Of a stretch of DNA of 13,994 bases, positions 6,890 through 12,541 are shown in pieces. Location: NCBI GenBank assembly GCA_011389755.1, contig JAABTR010000009.1, positions 1 through 13,994 of the forward strand, written 5' to 3'. The position numbers and the translations under genes are program-made. A model generated the notes under the pieces. The model searched no databases, had not been told where the DNA came from, and was given only the letters and a program-made list of their open reading frames with translations. Position 1 is the first letter of the stretch. Every line of letters begins with the position of its first letter. The DNA is from Deltaproteobacteria bacterium. GTDB lineage: Bacteria > Myxococcota_A > Polyangia > JAAYKL01.

Positions 6890-8394
6890 GCGGCCCGGAC
6901 CAAAGCGCTCTGCTCAGAGGGCTCTTCGTCGTCTTTTTGCTGCTGGGGGCGTGGCCCGCGACGGCCCGATCGAGCGGCCTGAACACTCCGGCGCGCGGCG
7001 GTGCGGTGGAGATAGGTGTAGAACCGCCGCAGATGGTTCTTGGAGAGCAGAGCTTCGCCCGCGTCGATATCCGCCTTCCGGCCGGAGTCACCTGGTACGA
7101 GGTGAGGGCGATAAGGGGGGCTATCGACTCGCATCGGCGAAGAGGCGACGTTGTGACCGCGTCGTATCATCCTCCGAAGGACTACATTCCAGCGGTCGAC
7201 GTCATCGCGGTCCGGGCGATGAAGGGGGAGAAAAAGATCTACGGATACGTGGCCCTGCCTCTGCACGGCCAAGGAAGAGCGGACATCCGCACGCGGCCCT
7301 TTGCCCAGGCCACGCTTCGCATAGGAGAACGCGTCTTCGGTCCCGTGCGCGCCGACTCCAAAGGCAATGCCCGGATCCCGGTCGTCGTTCCTCCGGGAGT
7401 GACCGAGGGGTTCGATGACAATGAGAACATCATCGACCTCGGCGTGCCGCAGGTGGAGAGGGTGGCGTTGTTCGCTTTTCAAGATGAAGTGCAAAGCGAT
7501 GAGAGGCTGGAGATATTTTTCGTGGTTTTAAGCCCCGACGGCACTTCGACTCCTCGGGCTGCCTTGGATATTCAAAGCGAGGGCGGTCAGATATCTGAAA
7601 TGCGCGCCCTCGATGACAGCGCCCGCGTCGCCGAGGTGACCCCTTCTCCCGAGGCTTCGGTGCTTGTGATCAAAGCCGAGGTGGCAGGTGCCGGCGATGT
7701 TCCTTTTGAGCTCGCCCTCCCGGTCAGCGCCCCTCCCCAGCCGCCAGCGGCTCCTTCCAAAGAGGACAAGGCTCCTTCTGACGAGCCGGTGAAAAAAACA
7801 CCCGAAAAGAGCGCCGCGCCGCCCGAGCCACCCGAAGAAATTGTCAGCTGGGGAGTGTCGGCAGCGGCGCTCTTGGGCGCCGGTACCAACTTCGGGACGG
7901 TGAACGGTTTTCAAGGCGGGCTCTTTGTCAGCGGGGATCTGACCTTCCGAGGTCACACCGCTTTCATCGGCGGCTTGGGCTCGGCGCTGTATGGTCGCGC
8001 GGACAGCACGGTAGACAAGTATGCGCAGGGCTCGCTGGGCTCCTCTGAGGATTTGATAGTACAGTTGCTGGGCACAGTGGGGTACCGAACCCGGTTTTGG
8101 CGCAGCCTCGGGCTCGAGCTATGCGGTTACTTGGGGCCGGTATTGTCGAGACACGCGATGGACGCCGAGATCGTCAAAGATACGGCCTCTGAAAGCTTTC
8201 ACATCGAAGATCGCACCGGAGGGTGGAGCGTGGCAGCGGGCGGGGGCGGTCGAGTCACGTGGGCCCTCCCGGTAGGGTTTGTTTTCTTTGGGGGGAGATA
8301 CCTGTGGGTTGGGGCTTCTTCCGACGATGCGGGCCATCATAATCTCTCCCTCATGCTCGTCGATGCGGGGTGGGGGGTTGATTTCGGTTTTTGA
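6871..8394 (+). CDS. Secreted protein with predicted C-terminal outer-membrane beta-barrel
   Basis: This 507-residue protein begins at a GTG inside the last codons of the FecR gene, which implies translational coupling; a TTG at 6886 is an alternative. Residues 14-28 form a hydrophobic signal core (GLFVVFLLLGAW) with a likely cleavage near ATA-R at about 31-33. Residues about 40-285 are beta-rich with Asp/Gly turns, like a periplasmic or surface sandwich domain. A linker rich in Pro, Ala, Lys and Glu (about 286-323) separates it from the last 185 residues. These show alternating hydrophobic/polar strands with many Gly and aromatic residues, and the protein ends in VDFGF. A C-terminal Phe with alternating pattern is the signal recognised by the outer-membrane assembly machinery. 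The barrel would be small (about 8-10 strands). I cannot assign a known family. Its operon partners are two kinases and the FecR protein, so it may be the outer-membrane part of the same sensing system. Confidence 0.75.
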   Translation: MGAIELSGPDQSALLRGLFVVFLLLGAWPATARSSGLNTPARGGAVEIGVEPPQMVLGEQSFARVDIRLPAGVTWYEVRAIRGAIDSHRRRGDVVTASYHPPKDYIPAVDVIAVRAMKGEKKIYGYVALPLHGQGRADIRTRPFAQATLRIGERVFGPVRADSKGNARIPVVVPPGVTEGFDDNENIIDLGVPQVERVALFAFQDEVQSDERLEIFFVVLSPDGTSTPRAALDIQSEGGQISEMRALDDSARVAEVTPSPEASVLVIKAEVAGAGDVPFELALPVSAPPQPPAAPSKEDKAPSDEPVKKTPEKSAAPPEPPEEIVSWGVSAAALLGAGTNFGTVNGFQGGLFVSGDLTFRGHTAFIGGLGSALYGRADSTVDKYAQGSLGSSEDLIVQLLGTVGYRTRFWRSLGLELCGYLGPVLSRHAMDAEIVKDTASESFHIEDRTGGWSVAAGGGGRVTWALPVGFVFFGGRYLWVGASSDDAGHHNLSLMLVDAGWGVDFGF

Positions 8395-8402
8395 GGGCCC
8401 GA

Positions 8403-8420
8403 ATGAGCCGGTGGGCTCAT
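8403..8420. terminator. Hairpin between convergent genes
   Basis: ATGAGCC (8403-8409), loop GGTG, GGCTCAT (8414-8420) form a perfect 7-base stem between the barrel gene (stop at 8394) and the convergent kinase. The hairpin covers the kinase stop codon at 8417-8419. There is no T run on either side, so it is not a classical intrinsic terminator. It could slow or protect both transcript ends. Confidence 0.4.
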
Positions 8421-10087
8421 GAGCTCGTCGGGGCGCCGCGAGAATCCTGGGGCAGCAGTTTGTAGATCTCCGACAGCAGCACAGACATCTTGGCGGGCTT
8501 TTCGAGCACGGTGTAGCCCATGTTTTTCACGTGGGCGCCTTTGCCGTTTTCCGACAGGAATATGAGGCGGCTGGTGAGCTCCGGCGCCGCGTTGCACATG
8601 GTGCGCGCCGAAGCGAAGTCGTTTTCGGAGGAGTCACGCAGCTCGCAGATGATGGCATCCACCGCCGGGCTGTGCTGCTCTATGATGGAGGCGGCCTTTT
8701 GGAACGAGGCCGCGGTCAAGATCCGGTGCATGGAGCCAAAGGTCTTTTCGTACCCCGACAACGCCACGGGATCCGGGGTCACGAAGAGGATGGTTCGCTG
8801 CCGAGATTGAGCCCAGATTTGGGGACGAGCATAGCGATCCGATTCTTGGCTTTCGATACAGGGGAGCTTGACCGTGAAGGTGGTGCCCACGCCCACGCGG
8901 CTCGTGACCGTGATTTGGCCATCGTGGTCATCGACGATCTCCTTTGCGAGCGCCAGCCCGATGCCGGAGCCCTTTTCACCCTCGCCGGCGCCGTCGGTAA
9001 AAAATCGGTCGAAAATTTTGTCCAGGTTCTCTTGGGGGATACCTGTGCCCGTGTCGCTGACCGAGACAAACGCGTGGTTTGATTGGGTGTAGCCCGTGAT
9101 CTTGATTTCGTTTTCTTCGGGCGGACCATCTTGAATGGCGCGTCCGGCGTTGGTGAGCAGGTTGATGAACACCTGCACGAGCCGGCTACTTCTGCCGAGC
9201 ACCGTCACTTCGGATGAGACCAAAGTGGTGACCTGTGCCTTGTTCTTGAGCTGATGACGCACCAACCGGGTCGCCGAGTCAACCACCTGGGCCAGCTTGA
9301 CCGGCTTGCGATCGTTCTCCTCGGAGCGACCCAGAGATTTCAAGTCGCCTGCAAGCCGCAGGAGGAACTCCACGGCGTCCTGGGTGGGCTCGAGAGAGCC
9401 TTGGAGCTGGCGGATTGAGCAGATGAGCTCATCTCTGGGGCGTCCCGCCTCGACGCCCTCGAGCAGCTCGTCCAGCTCTTCGACAGCGTAGGGGATGGCC
9501 ATGGAGAGCAGGGACAAGGGGTTGTTGATCTCGTGCGCGACGCCGGCCGACAGGTAACCGATGGTGGCCAGTCGCTCGGCCAGCCGGGCCCTCTGCTCTG
9601 ACTGTTTGGCCCGCTGCAGCGCCGACCAAAGCTCCTTGTTGGTCTTCTCGAGTTGTTCGGTGCGCTTGTCGAGATCTTTCCGGAGCCGTCCCGTCTCCAG
9701 CGCGTTCGTGATGTCTAGCTGGAGGGCGTCGAGGTCGAAGGGCTTGCGGACGTAGCGAAAGACCCCGAGCGTGATCGCCTGGATGGCGGAGTCCGTATCG
9801 GAGTATCCTGTAATGACGATGGCTTCTGTGTGGTGGTCGCGCCTTCGGCACTTGGAGATGATGTCGAGACCGGAGCCGTCGGGGAGGTTCTTGTCGACGA
9901 TGAGGAGGTCGAAGATGTGCTCGTCGAGCAGCTTTTGTGCTTCGGTCTTCGAAGGCGCGGCGAGGGTTTTGTACCCACGGAGTGTCAGCGCCTGGGTGAG
10001 CAGGGTCCGGATGATCTCTTCGTCATCGACGATGAGAATGAACGGTGAAGCAGCGTTTTTTTCAGACTTTTTTTTTGTTTCCAACAT
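8417..10087 (-). CDS. Hybrid histidine kinase: receiver-HisKA-HATPase-degenerate receiver
   Basis: This 556-residue cytoplasmic protein has no membrane segment. The N-terminal receiver (about 15-130) is intact: Asp21/Asp22, phospho-acceptor Asp65 in LLIVDKNLPDG, Thr93 and Lys115. A coiled coil (about 135-172) joins it to HisKA with His185 in GVAHEINNPL. The ATPase domain has Asn313, SVSDTGTGIP with Asp345, FDRFFTDG, and GSGIGLALA at 373-381. The C-terminal domain (about 432-548) is receiver-like. Its acidic pair is Thr437/Pro438, Glu482 stands at the phospho-Asp position, and Lys530 is kept. A Glu there could mimic a phosphorylated state or simply mark loss of function. A receiver in front of a kinase usually means the kinase is itself an output, driven by an upstream kinase. 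Its receiver shares the DKNLP signature with the hybrid kinase at 4237-5889, which suggests common descent. No clear ribosome-binding site precedes the ATG, and TGA lies immediately upstream in frame. Confidence 0.92.
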   Translation of the reverse strand: MLETKKKSEKNAASPFILIVDDEEIIRTLLTQALTLRGYKTLAAPSKTEAQKLLDEHIFDLLIVDKNLPDGSGLDIISKCRRRDHHTEAIVITGYSDTDSAIQAITLGVFRYVRKPFDLDALQLDITNALETGRLRKDLDKRTEQLEKTNKELWSALQRAKQSEQRARLAERLATIGYLSAGVAHEINNPLSLLSMAIPYAVEELDELLEGVEAGRPRDELICSIRQLQGSLEPTQDAVEFLLRLAGDLKSLGRSEENDRKPVKLAQVVDSATRLVRHQLKNKAQVTTLVSSEVTVLGRSSRLVQVFINLLTNAGRAIQDGPPEENEIKITGYTQSNHAFVSVSDTGTGIPQENLDKIFDRFFTDGAGEGEKGSGIGLALAKEIVDDHDGQITVTSRVGVGTTFTVKLPCIESQESDRYARPQIWAQSRQRTILFVTPDPVALSGYEKTFGSMHRILTAASFQKAASIIEQHSPAVDAIICELRDSSENDFASARTMCNAAPELTSRLIFLSENGKGAHVKNMGYTVLEKPAKMSVLLSEIYKLLPQDSRGAPTSS

Positions 10088-10098
10088 TCAGACCGAGC

Positions 10099-10116
10099 CC
10101 ATTTCGCCTGAAATGG
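10099..10116 (-). promoter_or_regulatory. Perfect inverted repeat in the leader of the hybrid kinase gene
   Basis: CCATTTC-GCCT-GAAATGG is a perfect 7-base stem with a 4-base loop. It lies 11 bases upstream of the kinase ATG, over the place where a ribosome-binding site would sit. It could be a DNA operator or an mRNA hairpin that limits translation. Confidence 0.45.
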
Positions 10117-10136
10117 CTAGTGAAGCGTTGATATTC

Positions 10137-10166
10137 AATCTATCTTTATCAGCGGCGAAGGGTCAA
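10137..10166 (-). promoter_or_regulatory. Predicted sigma-70-type promoter for the hybrid kinase
   Basis: On the minus strand TTGACC (10166-10161, five of six consensus bases) is followed by an 18-base spacer and TAGATT (10142-10137, four of six). Transcription would begin near 10130, giving a leader of about 40 bases that contains the inverted repeat at 10099-10116. It lies downstream of the stop of the crotonase gene, so the kinase could be expressed on its own. Confidence 0.4.
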
Positions 10167-10191
10167 GCTGCGGTGAGCTCCTCGAAGAGAT

Positions 10192-10974
10192 TCAGTCTCC
10201 TGTAAAGTTTGGGGTGCTTTTTTTTCTCACGGCCTCGAGGCCTCGACGCAGGTCTTGGGAAGAGAACGCCTCGAGGCGCAGCTGCTCGAGGGATCGTGCG
10301 AGCGTCGAAGCGCTGCGGTTTTCGACCGCCTGGATGGCCCGCCGCGTGCCCCGCATCGCCAAAGGGGCGTTTCGCGAGATTTTTCGAGCGAGGTTTTGCA
10401 CGGCCTCATCGATCTGTGATGCCGGCGTCACCTCATCGACGATCCCCATCTTCGAAGCCTCCTGTGCGTTTATGACCTCGGCGAGGAGAAACAGTCTCCT
10501 GGCGGCGGCGGCCCCGAGCTTGGTCACGAATCGCTCGATCCCCGAGGTCTTGTACACGAGCCCGATGCGGCACGGCGGCATGGCGAAGCGCGCCGATGGC
10601 ACCGCGACTCTGAAGTCGCAGGCCAGCGCCAGGTCGAGGCCTCCGCCGAAAGCATCTCCGTTTAACTGGGCGATGGTCACCGCGCTGACCTCCTCCACGG
10701 CGCGCACGGCTCTTTCGAAGCGCGCGTCGGGCAGGGGGGCATCGAGGGGCTGGTCTGGGTCCATCTCATCGAGGTCGAAGCCGGCGCAGAAGCTGCGGTT
10801 TCCGGTCCCGGTGAGCACGATGACGCGTACCGGGTGGCGACTTGCTTCGGTCAGACGGGCGCACAGCGCGTCGATGAGCTCCCGATCCAGCGCTCCGCGC
10901 TTTCCCGGGCGAACGATGGTCACCCGTGCGACGAAGTTTTCGATCTCGACCCGGATATCTTTGTCTTCGGTCAT
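10192..10974 (-). CDS. Crotonase-fold (enoyl-CoA hydratase/isomerase family) protein, atypical active site
   Basis: This 260-residue protein is full length for the family and acts on an acyl-CoA thioester. The oxyanion-hole segments are present: RSFCAGFDLDEM (Ala64-Gly65) and GDAFGGGLDLALACDFR (Gly111-Gly112). The two catalytic glutamates of enoyl-CoA hydratase are not. The first is Asp114 in GGGLDL and the second falls at Pro134 in FAMPPCRIGL. Plain hydration is therefore doubtful, and an isomerase, decarboxylase, hydrolase or other crotonase reaction is more likely. The C-terminal helical trimerisation region is intact. The start is the ATG after a weak AAGG; no better start is near. The adjacent kinase on the same strand is 104 bases downstream with its own promoter, so no functional link is implied. 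The upstream neighbour is divergent. Confidence 0.85.
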   Translation of the reverse strand: MTEDKDIRVEIENFVARVTIVRPGKRGALDRELIDALCARLTEASRHPVRVIVLTGTGNRSFCAGFDLDEMDPDQPLDAPLPDARFERAVRAVEEVSAVTIAQLNGDAFGGGLDLALACDFRVAVPSARFAMPPCRIGLVYKTSGIERFVTKLGAAAARRLFLLAEVINAQEASKMGIVDEVTPASQIDEAVQNLARKISRNAPLAMRGTRRAIQAVENRSASTLARSLEQLRLEAFSSQDLRRGLEAVRKKSTPNFTGD

Positions 10975-11087
10975 GGGGGCCTTGTGCTTTGTTGAGCGCT
11001 TCCAAAGAGTTGACCGCGTTGTAGCGAATCGAAAGGCACCTGGAAAGGAAAACAGGACCCGCGCCGCTTTGGAGCTACACTTTTTGC

Positions 11088-11765
11088 ATGAGACCCATTT
11101 GCACGTTTCAATTCAACAAGATGGTCCGCATGGCTGAGGCTGTTTTTGTCACCGCGGTGATAGCGGCGCTGACATGGGGATGCGCCAACGAGTCTTACTC
11201 CATCAGGGCGGCCTTGTCCGAGTCTGCGGCGCCGGAGTCTGCAGGAAGGGTGGCCCTGCCTTATGTGCTGGTGACGAAGTACACCGAGCGCGGCGCCGAG
11301 AAGCGCTGGGAGGACCCGGCGCTCACCGATCGAATCGCCGCCGGTCTGGTGGCCAGCGGCTACCGGGTGCTCGATCGCGCCTACATTCGCGACGTTCTGG
11401 AGCAGCAGGGCAGCTCCCCGGTGCAGCTCTTCGACGAGAAGCGCATCCCCGCGATCGGGAAGCAGCTGGGTGCCGATCTCATCGTCTTGGTCCGGTACAC
11501 CATCGTCGAACGAAAAGACGGCAGTGTTCACGACAAAAAGCTCACCTTGCGCGGGATACGGGTCGCGGACGGCGAAGTGGCCCTGGCGGTCTCGGCGGTC
11601 GACACGTCGCGCTACGCTCAGCTCAAGGGCGAGCAGCTCGTGGACGCGGCCTTGCGGGGGCTTTTCGAGGGCGGCCAAGAGGCGCAGGTGGACCGCGAAG
11701 AGAGCGACGGCGCCGGGGCCGAATCCGAGCAGAAATCGGAGGCAGGTGCGAAGACGGGCTCATGA
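11088..11765 (+). CDS. CsgG/LpoB-like envelope lipoprotein
   Basis: As called the protein has 225 residues. The more natural start is Met12 (base 11121), because MVRMAEAVFVTAVIAALTWGC is a typical lipoprotein signal with Cys32 as the lipidation site. The -3 residue is Thr rather than Leu, so the lipobox is imperfect. The mature domain (about 75-195) reads LTDRIAAGLVASGYRVLDRAYI, then a variable loop, then IPAIGKQLGADLIVLVRYTI. This is the helix-strand pattern of the small alpha/beta domain seen in CsgG, LpoB, FlgO and the N-terminal part of TolB. Such proteins sit on the periplasmic face and bind envelope enzymes or form secretion pores. No pore-forming hairpins are evident, so an LpoB- or FlgO-like accessory role is more likely than CsgG proper. 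The tail is a Glu/Gly/Ala-rich disordered segment. TACACT at 11076-11081 could be a -10 box, which would favour the later start. Confidence 0.72.
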   Translation: MRPICTFQFNKMVRMAEAVFVTAVIAALTWGCANESYSIRAALSESAAPESAGRVALPYVLVTKYTERGAEKRWEDPALTDRIAAGLVASGYRVLDRAYIRDVLEQQGSSPVQLFDEKRIPAIGKQLGADLIVLVRYTIVERKDGSVHDKKLTLRGIRVADGEVALAVSAVDTSRYAQLKGEQLVDAALRGLFEGGQEAQVDREESDGAGAESEQKSEAGAKTGS

Positions 11766-11829
11766 TCCGTGTCTGAGCTTGCGGCCGGGGGGCGGCGTCG
11801 GCTAGTATCGACGGCACCAGGAAAGTCTG

Positions 11830-11844
11830 TAAAAAAAAGCGGTC
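11830..11844 (+). repeat. 15-base direct repeat, copy 2 (TAAAAAAAAGCGGTC)
   Basis: Identical to 4200-4214, and again just upstream of a strong ribosome-binding site and a start codon (24 bases to the ATG at 11869). Confidence 0.5.
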
Positions 11845-11868
11845 CAGCAGGCTGCGTACGGAGGTTTT

Positions 11869-12021
11869 ATGACAAAGCTCAGGCTGTTTGTTTTGTTGGG
11901 CGCGCTCGCGAGCGGGGCGTGCGATCCCGTCTTGGGCGTGCCGCAGGAATATGACACCCAGCCCCCCGACGGGGCGGATACGTCTACGGAGAGCCAAACC
12001 CAGACCGATTCCGATACCTAA
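11869..12021 (+). CDS. Small lipoprotein, 50 residues
   Basis: A strong ribosome-binding site (GGAGG at 11860-11864, then TTTT) precedes the ATG. The N-terminus MTKLRLFVLLGALASGAC is a compact lipoprotein signal: two basic residues, a hydrophobic core, then Ser-Gly-Ala-Cys with Cys18 as the lipidation site. The 32-residue mature part is rich in Asp, Thr, Gln, Ser and Pro, has no predicted fold, and ends TDSDT. Such proteins are common in Myxococcota genomes and of unknown function. It lies 103 bases after the CsgG/LpoB-like lipoprotein and ends four bases before the convergent J-domain gene. An outer-membrane or periplasmic partner role beside the neighbouring lipoprotein is possible. I am fairly sure it is a real gene because the ribosome-binding site and signal agree. 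Confidence 0.65.
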   Translation: MTKLRLFVLLGALASGACDPVLGVPQEYDTQPPDGADTSTESQTQTDSDT

Positions 12022-12025
12022 AAGG

Positions 12026-12541
12026 TCAGTTCTTTTTTTTGAGAAGTCGATAGATGCGTGGGCCGAACCAGGCCAGCCCCACAGCTGCGGCGATCACGGC
12101 CATGGCGCGCGGGCTGCGGATGAAACGCATCGCAAAGACGGAGCCGATGATGATCACCACCAGGAGCAAGCTGCTGCGCAGGGACCGCGTCAGATTGGGC
12201 ATGGGACGGCCGGCGGGGCCGCCGGGGGACGGCTGGCCCGTATGGACGTTTTGACCCATGTCATAGTCGGATCGCGAACGGGGGTTCTTGAGGACTTGGT
12301 ACGCTTCGTTGGCCTCGGCCAGCTTCTCCGCGGCGAGATCCTGTAGCTCGTTGCCCTGGTGTTTGTCGGGGTGATAACGCGCGGCGAGCTTGCGGTAGGC
12401 CCGCGTTATCTCTTCGGAGCTCGCCGAGGGGGGCACCCCCAAGACGGCGTAGTAGTCTGGGAGCTCTCGCCTCAGTTTGGACCACCTTGGATATTTTGCA
12501 GGTGGTGGGCAAAATCCGCCTGGGTGGTGAGGATCAACCAC
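12026..12541 (-). CDS. Membrane-anchored J-domain (DnaJ-like) protein
   Basis: The J domain lies at about residues 28-94 (DYYAVLGVPPSAS, then RYHPDKHQG with His57-Pro58-Asp59, then a helix ending in NPRSRSDYD). It should stimulate the ATPase of a cytoplasmic Hsp70 (DnaK). A Gly/Pro/Ser linker follows, then two membrane segments (about 123-139 and 146-160) and the basic end RLLKKKN. No zinc-finger or substrate-binding DnaJ domains are present, so the protein places DnaK at the membrane. The GTG at 12541 would lie 70 bases inside hflC and add 22 residues that look like a frame-shifted copy of hflC. An alternative is CTG at 12475, which overlaps the hflC stop as CTGA and has AAGGTGG about seven bases upstream. 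The J domain starts only six codons after that CTG. It is the last gene of the hflK-hflC operon. Confidence 0.85.
   Translation of the reverse strand: MVDPHHPGGFCPPPAKYPRWSKLRRELPDYYAVLGVPPSASSEEITRAYRKLAARYHPDKHQGNELQDLAAEKLAEANEAYQVLKNPRSRSDYDMGQNVHTGQPSPGGPAGRPMPNLTRSLRSSLLLVVIIIGSVFAMRFIRSPRAMAVIAAAVGLAWFGPRIYRLLKKKN

Noticed and set aside
10214..11137. 307-codon open frame on the plus strand opposite the crotonase gene
   Set aside because: The minus-strand frame encodes clear crotonase motifs; the plus frame is Ser/Arg/Ala-rich and matches no family I know.
12010..12041. Terminator-like ACCTAAAAGGT plus T run between the convergent lipoprotein and J-domain genes
   Set aside because: The stem is only four bases and the T run encodes the Lys-rich end of the J-domain protein.
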